Shown here piece after piece: positions 15,888 through 25,816 of a DNA stretch of 34,349 bases. The stretch covers positions 1-34,349 of the forward strand of contig JAKBBN010000034.1 in NCBI GenBank assembly GCA_021808485.1. Reading direction: 5' to 3'. A model generated the notes under the pieces. The model ran no database searches and was not told the origin of the DNA. It saw only the letters and a list, made by a program, of their open reading frames with translations. Positions within the stretch are counted from its first letter, which is position 1. Each line of letters starts with the position of its first letter. The position numbers and the translations under genes were made by a program. This DNA comes from Planctomycetota bacterium. Lineage in GTDB: Bacteria > Planctomycetota > Phycisphaerae > WQYP01.

Positions 15888-15916
15888 AAGCTATCCGAAA
15901 CAGTGGGAAAATTCAA
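15888..15916 (-). promoter_or_regulatory. Candidate tRNA-Ala promoter
   Basis: On the minus strand, TTGAAT (15911-15916) and TAGCTT (15888-15893) are spaced 17 bp, ending 16 bp before the tRNA. Moderate consensus match. Confidence 0.35.
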
Positions 15917-16263
15917 GGAAGCCTGTTTTCATGTTTTGCCGCCGCAGAACCGCAAAAAATCGCTTGACTTTTTGCAACATAAAAAAAACATTCCCGCAGG
16001 ATGGCCATTTCCTAAGCCCCGGCGTAATAACATCGTGCATTGGCCATGAAACGGTCTTCATGCCGCGCCTGTTCATACCTTGTGCCGACATGCCGTTTTT
16101 CCATTGCCAATATGCATAAAATTGTTTTTGTACCGGTCCTTACTGTTTCGAGATGGTTCCTGAAGCCGCAATTTAACAAGGCAAGTCGCAAATATCACGA
16201 TGAAATGTGCCCACCTGCTTGCTGATGCCGGTTTTGACCGGGCTAAACAATCGCCGCCCTGGT
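15917..16263. other. Intergenic region downstream of tssA
   Basis: About 350 bp, locally AT-rich (poly-A tract near 15981-15988), with no credible gene. Past the tssA stop, CCGGT-TTTG-ACCGG (16228-16241) and AACAAT...ATTGTT (16246-16271) are small dyads without a U-tract, so a tssA terminator is not clear. Confidence 0.4.
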
Positions 16264-17349
16264 TTATTGTTCGCCATCCCGAATGCCCGCGAGGGCCTTG
16301 ATCGCGGCGAGCATATCCGGCGACAAATCGGAAATGACATCGATAAAATTCTTATCGATCAGACGTTTGGCCCGCTTAAGCAGCAACGGCACCGGGCTGG
16401 ATGGTTCGGTGGTTTCGAGGTAACGGCAAATATCATCAATGGCACGCTGGCAATCCGCCCGCGACTGTATGGCGCTGGAAACAAAGCCGACGGTCTGGCC
16501 TCCCGCGGCCGGCGCGGATTTTATCACCGCGACGGCGGGCTGGTCTGAGCCGGATTGCCCGGCCGGTGCGGTGGAAATGCCGCCGGCACCGCCCATGCGC
16601 GTTCGCAGCACGGTTTGAATGGCGGCAAGGATTTTTCGGGTGCTTTGCAGGTCCGGCGCATGTGTTGCACCGACGTTTGCGGTCAAAGCCGCATCCAGTG
16701 CATTCCATGCGGTGATGGCGTCATCAATCGCCGCGGCTGTGGCGGCAAGCACCGCTGAATCCGCGGATTTATATGCCGCATCAATGGCCACGGGCTCAAG
16801 CTTGGTTTCACCGTCCCGCGGGGACAATTCACCGGTCGCAATCAGAACGTCGCGCAGGCGAATCCGGCCGATCTGTTTGGAATCCGCCAGCACCATGGTT
16901 CGGAGCCGTTCGGGAAAGGCCAGCGGATCGCCGTAAACATCGGTCTGCGGGGACATGGCGGCGATGGCGTTTATGCGCAGTGCCGGATCGTTGTTGTCAT
17001 CCGGATCCAGCGGCGGGTAAAGTTCAGGCCAGAATGTTTCCACACTGCGGTGCAGCAGCCGCACGCCGTCAAGAAATCCCGGTGCGCCGCGAAGTTTCAG
17101 TTCCGCCAGCGTCAGGTAAACAATCACCCGAATGTCCCTGGATCGCGCCAGCAGGGCCCTGGCCCGGCGGGACATGTCCCGCCAGTCCGGCTCTTCAGCG
17201 GCGATTTTCACCTCGCCCATTTCACGTTCCGGCGTGCCCTGAATCAGCCGTTCCAGTTCAAGAAATTCCGGATCATAGGAAAGGTCGGCGCCGCATGGTT
17301 GTTCGGCGGAGATCGGTTTAAGCAGCTGATCAACATCCAGATCGGACAT
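16264..17349 (-). CDS. tssA: Type VI secretion system protein TssA (ImpA family)
   Basis: A 361-residue cytoplasmic protein. TssA binds the baseplate and coordinates polymerisation of the contractile sheath and inner tube. The N-terminal ImpA_N domain (PF06812, ~residues 8-130) shows its usual elements: LLKPISAEQPCGADLSYDPE, then WRDMSRRARALLARSRDIRV, then a WPELYPPLDPDDNNDPALR segment. A linker rich in Ala/Gly (~residues 245-280) leads to the conserved C-terminal helices (SRADCQRAIDDICRYLE, then EPSSPVPLLLKRAKRLI). Length is typical of the short TssA class. It lies 92 bp downstream of the giant exoprotein gene, on the same strand, separated by it and tpsB from the other tss genes. Confidence 0.93.
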   Translation of the reverse strand: MSDLDVDQLLKPISAEQPCGADLSYDPEFLELERLIQGTPEREMGEVKIAAEEPDWRDMSRRARALLARSRDIRVIVYLTLAELKLRGAPGFLDGVRLLHRSVETFWPELYPPLDPDDNNDPALRINAIAAMSPQTDVYGDPLAFPERLRTMVLADSKQIGRIRLRDVLIATGELSPRDGETKLEPVAIDAAYKSADSAVLAATAAAIDDAITAWNALDAALTANVGATHAPDLQSTRKILAAIQTVLRTRMGGAGGISTAPAGQSGSDQPAVAVIKSAPAAGGQTVGFVSSAIQSRADCQRAIDDICRYLETTEPSSPVPLLLKRAKRLIDKNFIDVISDLSPDMLAAIKALAGIRDGEQ

Positions 17350-17441
17350 TTAACGCACCCCTGTTTTGGCGGAGTATACCATTTACCGACAAGCGGCGGC
17401 AAGCCGCGGGAAGAACCGTGCGCGTCAACCGCGGGCACGCC

Positions 17442-20400
17442 CTATCGGATTTTTCCTTTGATTACCACATCCTCAAATTGCCTGCGGGAAAGTGCCGACG
17501 GGTTAAGCTCGGCAAGAATGGTATTGCTGGAAAGCTGCAGTTCGCGCGGTGCAAGACCCAGCAGCCGTCCCTGGCGCAACAATGCCCGGAGTTGTTTGAT
17601 AAGGTCAAGCACCATGGCCTGGCTGGGGGTGTGGAGCAGCCATTGCCGGTAACCCGCAGCGCTGGCATGAGCGGCGCCGACGGATTTTTCATAAGCGGCA
17701 AATGAATTGTGGAACAGTTTGTGCAATTCAGACCGGCGGGACTGATACACGGGTTTGCCATTCTTATCGAGTACGGGCTTGTGCGTTTTGGGATCCATCT
17801 TCACCATAAGAAAAATGCGGCGATACATGGCGATAAAATCCAGCGTTTGCCCGTACGGCAGGCGGCCGGTGGTGACGTAATAATCCAGTAACGTGGGATG
17901 AATGATCACCATGCCGTCACTGGTGGGCACGTCATTAAAGACGGCCCTGCCGCCAAAGAGGTCCAGCATGTCCGCCAGCGGCGTGTTGCGTGCGTTAATG
18001 CCCGCGGCGCGGAGAATACTGCGCTGTGATTCGGACAAAATCGAGAGTGTGCTGATTTGCGGGGCCGGGGGCGGGATAATCGGGGAAACGGTGAAAAATA
18101 CGTTGGATGTGGCCGGGCCCTTGGCCTGAAGATCAAAATAGTACACCGCCGGGCCGGAACCGGTGGAATTGGCGGTCTCCAGATTGGAGGCGAAAATTTG
18201 CGTGCCATAATCATGCACAGGCTGCACGGTGCTTGATCCGCCGGCGCCAACGGCGAATTGCGGCGCCAATCCGGTGGAATAAGCTGAATCGCCGACCGGT
18301 GTGCTGGTCATGGAAATTGAATCAGCCACGATATCCACACCTTCCTGACCGGCGGCATCCGTGTGCAGACCCAGGCTGCTGCCGCCTGCTGCGCCGGTTA
18401 CCAGAAGCGATCCGGCCGGACGCAGCCACATGGAAATAGAAGGCGAAGCAATGGAAAGAGTCCCGGCGACATTCATATCGCCCAAAAAGACCTTGCTGCC
18501 GCTGATGGACAGGCTGCCCAAAGATGTCCATTTCTGGTAAGGCCCTATTTTCACGGTTTGCCCACTGACGGCTATCCCACCGGACGATGTGACAATGGTG
18601 GCGATATCGGGAACCACGCCAATGACCGATCCGGTGGAAGTCGTGAAGGTGGTGGAGTTATTAAAGGTAAGCCGGTTAAAAGCCAGCGAAACATTGCCTT
18701 TGGCGGAAATGCTTCCGTTCAGCGTCAAATAGGCATTGGTGCGGAAATCTCCGTTATTTGCACCGCCCAGCGGCGAGGTGGGAGCCGCCAGGGCGGAGGT
18801 TGGTTGGAGCGTAACCCCGCCGACAGCGTTGGTGATTCCGCCATCCTCTTCGATCCCGGCGCCGGTACTGGTGAATACCGTGGTGTAATTTTCCAATGGC
18901 GATGGGAGCGGCGAGGGCTGGTTGATACTGATGCTTCCCCTGTACAGCTGGCCGCCCGCCGTGGTGATTGCATAGGAGTTACCGGGCAATGTCGTGGAAG
19001 CCGGTACGGTGATTGTTGTGCCGCCTGCCACGGCGATGGATGCAAAGTCCGTTGCCGTAGTTCCTCCCACAATTCCTCCCAACATCAGATCACCGCCGGA
19101 CGTTGCGCCGGTTGCAGGTGTGATGGAAAGATTATCATTTCCTCCGGCATCATTAAGCGTATTCTCAAACGCGAACAAGGGCCCTTGCAATGCCAGGTTT
19201 GTGCCGGCCGGATCGGAATTGCGGCCCAGCGTGACCGGTCCGGCAACCGTCAACGGATAATTGATACTGATGGATTGCGGGATGGTTAATGCACCGCTGG
19301 CATTGGACAGATCTAAATTGCCCAGAAGGGCGGACCCGGCGAGACTCAAATTCAATGAGTTGCTGAAATCGAGTGTAAGGTCCTGCGTGCCGGTGCCTGT
19401 AAATACGGCCGGAGCGGCGGGTGAAGCATTAAGCGCTGTGCCGGTGAGCGTCAGGTTTGCCCTCACCATCGCACCGCCGGCGTAGGTCTGCCCGCCCGCA
19501 GTGCTTATACCGGCGGAAAGGACCGTCTGGCCGTTTGTTACATCAACCGATGAAATGTCCGGTGTTGCCGGTGACCCGCCGACGACCCCGTTAAACATGG
19601 TGTTTCCGGCGGTGGAAACAGTAAGTGAAGGAAGTCCGCCGGTGCCGTCAACCGTGGAACCCAGGAGGATATCGCCATTGGTTCCGGTTCCGCTGCTGGC
19701 CAGCGTGGCATTTGCGGCCAGGCTTACCGCACCGGTGAAGGTCTGCGTGCCGATGGTGGTTACGCTTCCTCCAAGCTGCGTAGTGCCGGTTACCAGCAAC
19801 GAGCTCAGCGGTGTGTGTGAACCGGCGTTCCCATCGAATTCCGCATCGGAGGTGCCGAATAATCTTGCTTCACCAATGGACAGTGCCGATGCGCCATCCA
19901 CCGTACCGCCGAATTTAACCAGGGCCGGCGCGATGAAATTCGCCAGTAAGGTGTCCGAGGTGCCGGTAAGCACGACATTCCCAAGATAGATTTGATTTCC
20001 AGTGGTGGCCACATTCCCGCCGATGGTCACATTGCCGTTGGCGGTAAGTGTGGACAACTCATTAATTCCGCCCACATTTCCGCCGAACAGGGCGCCGCTG
20101 GGCTGTCCGGCGCCGCCGATTACCACTGCCGAGCTGTTGCTTGTCCGGCCGTCCAAGGTGCCTTGGAACGAAACGGTGCTGGCACCCGCAAGAAACGTGA
20201 ACGTTGTCGGCAGGCCGGCGTCGTTCAGGGTTACGCTGTTGTTAAACGTTTGTGCCCCGACGGTTGTTACATTCCCGCCCAGCAGCGCACTGCCCGTTAC
20301 CGTCAACGATGCCGGAGGCGCTGTACCGCCGATAATGCCGTCGAACGTTACGGCGCCGAATGTTCCACCCGTGCCGGTGGTGCTGACAGTCAGCGGATTA

Positions 20401-23400
20401 TTGCCATTGATTGTGGCCGACGATCCGGAAAATAGAATGCCGCCGGCATTGGAACTTGTCAGTATTACCGGTGCGGCCAGCGTAACCGGACCGTCAAAAG
20501 TTTGACTGCCGATGGTGCTGATATTTCCACCAAGAGTAAATGGACCGCTGTTTGCCGCCAGCAATGTATTCAGCCCGGTCAATGTTCCAAGGTTTACAGC
20601 ACCCGTAAGCTGCAGGGTTAAATTGTGCGAATTGCCTGACAATACGGAAAAACCCGTAGTTCCGCTGTTAAGCGTTGTGCCGATAATGATGGTGTCACCA
20701 TCAAGGACGCCTGAGCCGGTGATGGCAATCGTCTGGCCGTTGATGGTGATCGGATTTCCCGTTCCGGCGTTAAGTGTAAAACCATTGCCGCCGCTAAGGG
20801 TGAAATCGGCATTGCTGCCCGCCGATCCCGTGATCAATCCAGATCCGCCGGCTGAACCGGTGGCTGCCACATCGCCCGCGGCCGCCGCGCCCGCTGAACT
20901 GGTAATGGATATGGCCGCGGCCGAACCGCCGTTGCCGCCGGCGCCCGGGCTGCCGGGTAAACCGACGAATAGATCGAATCCGCCGCTACCACCCGCACCA
21001 CCCAGACCGCCGATGGTGCTGACATTTCCGGCGGTTATGGCGCCGGCCGCATTGATTGTAATCGTGCCTCCGCTTCCGCCGGCGCCGCCGGCGCCGCCGT
21101 TGCCTCCGCTGCCGCCGATTACGATGCTATTTATACCGCGTCCTCCGTTACCGCCGGCCCCGCCATCCGACGTGAGGCTTTGCAGGCTGATTGCGCCATT
21201 AACGGCCGAAATACTGATTGCACCGCCGTTCCCGCCGCCCCCGCCGTTCCCCCCGCCATAGGCACCCGCGCCCCCTGTCCCACCGCTTACATTCAGCGAT
21301 CCATTGACGCTGATATTTCCGCCGCCATTGGTGGTGGCGGTAAAACCTGTTCCGCTGCCCGCAACCGAAACAAATGCAAGGCTGCCGCCGGCGTTTGATG
21401 CAAAAACTGCATTGGTATTCAGCGTCATGGCGTCAAAACTTTGACTGCCGGTCGTTCTGACGTTTCCTCCGCTTAATCCTGTGCCTATCTGCACGGTTCC
21501 GGAGATGGTCGGGCCGGTGCTGGAATAGCCGCCGACCGTGAGACTGCTTAAAGGTGTAAGCCCGATTCCGCCTCCCACATTGCCGTCAAAAAGGGCGCTT
21601 GGGGATTCCACCGTCAACGAGGCGCCTCCGCTTACCGATGAGCCAAAAATGATTGCCGGGGAACTGCCCGTAGCCGCCAGTGTCCATGTACCACCCGCAA
21701 GGTTGACCGGATTGTTCCAGAATTGATTGCCCGTGGTTGTCACGCTGCCGCCAAGCGTGGTTGTGCCCGCGGCCGTGGGGCCGCCGGCGGAATATCCGCC
21801 CACGGACAGACTGGCAAGCGGAGAAAGGCCGGCGCCGCTGCCTAGATTGCCCTGAAAATTAATTGCATTGGCTTCGACGACAAGGGGTTGTGTGCCGCTG
21901 ATGGTTGAATTGAAATTGACGGCGCCCAAAGCCCCGGTACTGATGAGATCAACGGAACTGCTTAGCGTCACCGGCCCGCCATAGGTCTGATTGCCGGTGG
22001 TGGTTACATTTGAGTTCAGATTAATGGCGCCCGTTGACAGCGTAGTGGCCGCCAGAGAATCCAACGATGGAAGACCGAATGTGCCAATGGTGATGTTCCC
22101 CTGCGGCGCCAGCAGGGTTAAATTGGAACTGTTGACAGCGGCAACCGCGGAAACACCCAGACTGATATTCCCGGATAAGGATTCGATCGTGTAATTTGTG
22201 CCGGCAAGGCTGCCGCCGGGGAAGGATGTAATTGCGGGAAGGTCTGCATCCACAAATGAAGCCGACTGCATCAACGTCAGGCTGAGTGGCGCAGCCGTGC
22301 CTGCGGAATCGGCGACTTTAAGCCCGCTTCCCAGTAACCCGGGGAAATTCAACACAGCGGTGGTTCCATTCGCGATGTAGCTCAACGTATCGACATATAC
22401 ATTTAACGGCGAGGCGAGCAGCGAGACAGGCGTAACCGCCGATGAAGACAGCGAAAAATTCGTGACGATTATATTACCGCCGAGTTTCACCGTTCCGCCG
22501 GCGGAAATATCAAGTGTGCCCAGTGCCGATGCGCCGCCCCCGATTATCGCTGCTCCGGTGCCGGTTTCCGCAATGGTTAAGGCCGTGCCCGCGGCTCCGG
22601 TTATGCCATCTGTGCTGATACCGGTTGCGCTGGAATCCGAAAGTGTATATGCGCCTGAACCAACGGACAGGGAATTGGCGTAGGTCTGGCCGCCGCTGGT
22701 TGTGACATTGCCGTCCAGCGTGGTTGTGCCCGCTGCGGTGGGGCCGGTGCTGGAGTAGCCGCCGGTGGAAAGGCTGCCAAGGGCGGTTAAGCCGGTGCCC
22801 GTTCCGACATTGCCGTGAAAAGTGATTGCCGAGGCTTCCACCGTCAAGGCATTACTGCCGCTGATGGTGGAACCAAACGTAATGGCGCCGGCAAGACCGG
22901 TGCTGGCCAGGGTAACGCCATTGCCCAGGGTAACGAAACCTGACCATGTTTGATTTCCGGATGTTGTGATGGCGCCGGAATTAATTGCCGCGGCGCCGGT
23001 AACAACTAGAACGGCGGTGCTGGAAACATCGCCGTTGAAAATGGCGTTGCCCGTATCCGTCAGCGTGCCGACTCCGGAAATTGTGCCGAACGTGCCCGCG
23101 CCGGTCACCGTCAAATTATTGGTCGCTCCCGTCACACCGCCGGAAAGGTTGACGGTTGTTCCGGCAAGTGTGGTGGCGCCCGCAAGCGTTACCGCGCCGC
23201 CATAGGTCTGCCCATTGGTGGTGGAAATATCGGCGGCAATTGACGAAGTGCCCGTCACATCCAGTGCGGCGGTGCTGGAAACCGCGCCGTTGAAAATGGC
23301 GTTGCCCGTATCCGTCAGCGTGCCGACTCCGGAAATTGTGCCGAACGTGCCCGCGCCGGTCACCGTCAAATTATTGGTCGCTCCCGTCACGCCGCCGGAA

Positions 23401-25727
23401 AGGTTGACGGTTGTTCCGGTCAGGTTGACTGCGGCGCCGAGCGTGACGGGGTCTGCCCATGTTTGGTTGCCGCTGGTGGTGACGTTGCCGTCAAGCGTGG
23501 CTGTGCCGGCACCGGTGGGGACGCTCGGACTGCTGGAAGAATAACCGCCGGTGGAAAGATCGGCGAGCGCGGTAATTCCGGTACCGGTGCCGACATTTCC
23601 TTGAAAGGCGATTGCTGACGCTTCCACCGTCAGGGCGTGGCCGCCACTGATGGTGGAACCGAAAGTGATATTTGCAGTCGTGCCGGTGCCGGCAAGAATT
23701 GACGCCGCGGCGAGTGTGGCCGCGCCGGTATATGTTTGGTTGCCGCTGGTGGTGACATTTCCCGTCAATGATGTTGCGCCGAATACCTGCAGGCTTGCCA
23801 ATGGCGTGGTACTGCCGACCGCTCCGGTAAAGACAGCCGCGGAGGCGGTGGTTGAATTGCCGACGGTCAGGGAATCGGCGCCGTCGACTGTGGAATTAAA
23901 TGTCACCCCGGTCGTGGCAGTCGTGCCCGCCAGCAGCGTGGTCGGGGTGCTCAGCGTAACCGGGCCGGTGAAGGTTTGCGAACCGGCCCCTGAATCCACG
24001 GCCGTGCCGGCGGCTCCCAATACAATTCTTCCTGTCCCGGCGGTGGAGGCGGAAAAAGTGCCGCCAATTGTGGCGATGTTGCCGTCCAAAGTGATGTTTG
24101 GCGATGTGCCGCTTGAACTATTGTCTGCATTAAATGCAACATTAAGCAAAGCTGCGCCGGCTGTGCTGGGATTAATTACGGCGCCGCTGTGCATGTCAAT
24201 GGCATTGTTGGCTTGCAGCGTTAATGTGACATTGGCCGTCAGAATAGGATTGATGTCTACCGCGCCGCCGGTGTCCGCCGTGCCGTTAACCGTGATATTG
24301 CCCGGGCTGCCGCCGCTGGCCCCGCTATTGGCGGTTTCCACAAGCACATTTCCGCCGGCAGCCAAATCCGCCGTAATATCACTGTCTGAAACCGTGCCGG
24401 AGGCCACGCCTGTGCCCGGCTGAAATGTCACGGTGGAGGTGCCGGACCCGGTGATGGTTCCGGAGGTGCTCGAATGGATGATCGTAAGGTTTGCCGGGTC
24501 CAGCAGCCATGAACCCGCCTTTCCGCCACCGGCGCCGGCCGTCAGGACGGTAACCCCCGGATCAATCTGCAGCACATTGCCGGAGGTATCCACCAGACCC
24601 CCATTGCCGGAGGACAGCGCTGCCGCATCCAGAACAGCCGCTGAATTAATGTAATCGTACTGACTTGCATCCGAATAACCGGTGGAGGAGCTTGAATCCG
24701 GCTTAACACCGATCAGAATTTTTCCGCCGCCGGCGGCGCCCGATGCGTTTAATGCGACCGGGGCCGACCTCATTCCTTCCGCACCCGGCGTGACGCCGAT
24801 GCCGATATTACCGCCATTTATTGTGATCGTGCCGCCTTCGCCCCCGGCCCCCTGATTTGCCGCATCCAGCTTGCCGGCCACGGTGACGGTGGAATGATCG
24901 CCGGCGGCTTTCAGGCCGATATTCCCGGCGGTAATTGAACCCGTCGTATCAATCGCCAGTGAATACATATCACCGGCGCGAATCGCCACGCGGCCCCCGT
25001 CCGCATCAAGTACGCCGCTGTTTTGCACGCCGGTTCCGCCGGCCTGTGCGCCGGCCACCTTTACAATTACCGGAGAACCGAGCTTGTTCAGGTACACCTG
25101 ATTGCCCACGGCGAGCGCAATCATGCCGCGTGGCGCAACAATGGACCCGGTATTCACAATATGCTGCGCGACAAATGTGATATCATGACCCTGAATTTGA
25201 CCGGCATTTGCAACATCACCGGTCAATTGCGAGAAAACATTATTCCCCGCCAGAAAGTTCGCATTTGATAAATGGCCCGCCGATGCATACAACTCGCCGA
25301 CGTTGACGACCGCACCCCGGCCGAACATAACGCCGGCGGGATTCAGAAAATAAACAATGCCGTTGGCATTTAAATTGCCGTCGATTTGGGTTGGCGACGG
25401 GCCGATAATGCGATTCAGAACGCGCGAGGTTGCCGAAGGCTGAACAAAATCAACGGTACTGGCGGTGGGAATATTAAAGCGTTGATAATCGATAATCGTA
25501 TTGTTGGCCGCGGTAATGGTGGTGGTGGCGCCGGCCTGCCGAAATGCGGCTGCACCGGCCGCAACTTGTGACACCTGTATGGGTGACCCGGCCAGGGCGA
25601 TGCCGGCGGGCATGGCGGCCCCGACCGCCGCCGCAAGAATCCATCTTCGCCGCCGATTTTCCCTCCTGACCGATGAAAATGTCGCGTCATCTGTTTTGCA
25701 CTGCACGCAGTTGTGGATGCGGTTCAT
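17442..25727 (-). CDS. Giant TpsA-type exoprotein with filamentous haemagglutinin N-terminal domain
   Basis: A 2761-residue predicted exoprotein, substrate of the TpsB encoded just upstream. I chose ATG 25727, with CGGAGAT nine bases upstream, rather than 25766, which has none. An extended signal region with a CVQC pair precedes the hydrophobic segment WILAAAVGAAMPAGIALA. The two-partner secretion domain (PF05860-like, ~residues 45-260) carries NLNANGIVYFLNPAGVMFG. At least fourteen degenerate repeats follow, each marked by a TTSGNQTY-type motif and then a GxVTL strand, expected to form a right-handed beta-helix. A Gly-rich insert lies near 20821-21310. I noticed no cysteine in the mature part, as is usual for this class. 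The last ~200 residues (17442-18040) are non-repetitive, charged and probably helical, and not recognised. Confidence 0.88.
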   Translation of the reverse strand: MNRIHNCVQCKTDDATFSSVRRENRRRRWILAAAVGAAMPAGIALAGSPIQVSQVAAGAAAFRQAGATTTITAANNTIIDYQRFNIPTASTVDFVQPSATSRVLNRIIGPSPTQIDGNLNANGIVYFLNPAGVMFGRGAVVNVGELYASAGHLSNANFLAGNNVFSQLTGDVANAGQIQGHDITFVAQHIVNTGSIVAPRGMIALAVGNQVYLNKLGSPVIVKVAGAQAGGTGVQNSGVLDADGGRVAIRAGDMYSLAIDTTGSITAGNIGLKAAGDHSTVTVAGKLDAANQGAGGEGGTITINGGNIGIGVTPGAEGMRSAPVALNASGAAGGGKILIGVKPDSSSSTGYSDASQYDYINSAAVLDAAALSSGNGGLVDTSGNVLQIDPGVTVLTAGAGGGKAGSWLLDPANLTIIHSSTSGTITGSGTSTVTFQPGTGVASGTVSDSDITADLAAGGNVLVETANSGASGGSPGNITVNGTADTGGAVDINPILTANVTLTLQANNAIDMHSGAVINPSTAGAALLNVAFNADNSSSGTSPNITLDGNIATIGGTFSASTAGTGRIVLGAAGTAVDSGAGSQTFTGPVTLSTPTTLLAGTTATTGVTFNSTVDGADSLTVGNSTTASAAVFTGAVGSTTPLASLQVFGATSLTGNVTTSGNQTYTGAATLAAASILAGTGTTANITFGSTISGGHALTVEASAIAFQGNVGTGTGITALADLSTGGYSSSSPSVPTGAGTATLDGNVTTSGNQTWADPVTLGAAVNLTGTTVNLSGGVTGATNNLTVTGAGTFGTISGVGTLTDTGNAIFNGAVSSTAALDVTGTSSIAADISTTNGQTYGGAVTLAGATTLAGTTVNLSGGVTGATNNLTVTGAGTFGTISGVGTLTDTGNAIFNGDVSSTAVLVVTGAAAINSGAITTSGNQTWSGFVTLGNGVTLASTGLAGAITFGSTISGSNALTVEASAITFHGNVGTGTGLTALGSLSTGGYSSTGPTAAGTTTLDGNVTTSGGQTYANSLSVGSGAYTLSDSSATGISTDGITGAAGTALTIAETGTGAAIIGGGASALGTLDISAGGTVKLGGNIIVTNFSLSSSAVTPVSLLASPLNVYVDTLSYIANGTTAVLNFPGLLGSGLKVADSAGTAAPLSLTLMQSASFVDADLPAITSFPGGSLAGTNYTIESLSGNISLGVSAVAAVNSSNLTLLAPQGNITIGTFGLPSLDSLAATTLSTGAINLNSNVTTTGNQTYGGPVTLSSSVDLISTGALGAVNFNSTISGTQPLVVEANAINFQGNLGSGAGLSPLASLSVGGYSAGGPTAAGTTTLGGSVTTTGNQFWNNPVNLAGGTWTLAATGSSPAIIFGSSVSGGASLTVESPSALFDGNVGGGIGLTPLSSLTVGGYSSTGPTISGTVQIGTGLSGGNVRTTGSQSFDAMTLNTNAVFASNAGGSLAFVSVAGSGTGFTATTNGGGNISVNGSLNVSGGTGGAGAYGGGNGGGGGNGGAISISAVNGAISLQSLTSDGGAGGNGGRGINSIVIGGSGGNGGAGGAGGSGGTITINAAGAITAGNVSTIGGLGGAGGSGGFDLFVGLPGSPGAGGNGGSAAAISITSSAGAAAAGDVAATGSAGGSGLITGSAGSNADFTLSGGNGFTLNAGTGNPITINGQTIAITGSGVLDGDTIIIGTTLNSGTTGFSVLSGNSHNLTLQLTGAVNLGTLTGLNTLLAANSGPFTLGGNISTIGSQTFDGPVTLAAPVILTSSNAGGILFSGSSATINGNNPLTVSTTGTGGTFGAVTFDGIIGGTAPPASLTVTGSALLGGNVTTVGAQTFNNSVTLNDAGLPTTFTFLAGASTVSFQGTLDGRTSNSSAVVIGGAGQPSGALFGGNVGGINELSTLTANGNVTIGGNVATTGNQIYLGNVVLTGTSDTLLANFIAPALVKFGGTVDGASALSIGEARLFGTSDAEFDGNAGSHTPLSSLLVTGTTQLGGSVTTIGTQTFTGAVSLAANATLASSGTGTNGDILLGSTVDGTGGLPSLTVSTAGNTMFNGVVGGSPATPDISSVDVTNGQTVLSAGISTAGGQTYAGGAMVRANLTLTGTALNASPAAPAVFTGTGTQDLTLDFSNSLNLSLAGSALLGNLDLSNASGALTIPQSISINYPLTVAGPVTLGRNSDPAGTNLALQGPLFAFENTLNDAGGNDNLSITPATGATSGGDLMLGGIVGGTTATDFASIAVAGGTTITVPASTTLPGNSYAITTAGGQLYRGSISINQPSPLPSPLENYTTVFTSTGAGIEEDGGITNAVGGVTLQPTSALAAPTSPLGGANNGDFRTNAYLTLNGSISAKGNVSLAFNRLTFNNSTTFTTSTGSVIGVVPDIATIVTSSGGIAVSGQTVKIGPYQKWTSLGSLSISGSKVFLGDMNVAGTLSIASPSISMWLRPAGSLLVTGAAGGSSLGLHTDAAGQEGVDIVADSISMTSTPVGDSAYSTGLAPQFAVGAGGSSTVQPVHDYGTQIFASNLETANSTGSGPAVYYFDLQAKGPATSNVFFTVSPIIPPPAPQISTLSILSESQRSILRAAGINARNTPLADMLDLFGGRAVFNDVPTSDGMVIIHPTLLDYYVTTGRLPYGQTLDFIAMYRRIFLMVKMDPKTHKPVLDKNGKPVYQSRRSELHKLFHNSFAAYEKSVGAAHASAAGYRQWLLHTPSQAMVLDLIKQLRALLRQGRLLGLAPRELQLSSNTILAELNPSALSRRQFEDVVIKGKIR
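20821..21310 (-). repeat. Glycine-rich low-complexity segment within TpsA
   Basis: About 160 residues rich in GGAGG, GGNGG and GGSGG units, with short ITI/ISI strands between (for example GGTITINAAG). On the plus strand the DNA is a run of CCGCC-type units. It interrupts the TTSGNQTY-type repeats and could be a flexible or calcium-independent glycine-loop section of the stalk. Such repeats are prone to length change by slippage. Confidence 0.75.
23013..23419 (-). repeat. Near-identical direct repeat pair inside TpsA
   Basis: Segments 23013-23164 and 23268-23419 (152 bp each) are repeated at an offset of 255 bp with only about three differences that I can see. They encode the same ~50-residue block (VNLSGGVTGATNNLTV onward). 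The 255-bp period (85 residues) fits one beta-helix module duplicated recently; most other repeats in the gene are far more diverged. Confidence 0.85.
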
Positions 25728-25816
25728 GGCAGCTATCTCCGATTCTTGCCGCCCTCCATGGGGCATGAGGTTGTTGAATGTTGGCGAATGACTCTTGCAT
25801 TATAATCTGTTGGCGA

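Noticed and set aside
22680..23760. CRISPR-like spaced repeats
   Set aside because: The repeats are coding beta-helix modules with irregular spacing and no cas genes nearby.
18363..24423. Several long open frames on the plus strand (for example 18363-19289, 20512-21261, 23650-24423)
   Set aside because: They mirror the repeat structure of tpsA, giving Pro/Val/Ala-rich low-complexity products; the minus strand has the FHA domain and a TpsB partner.
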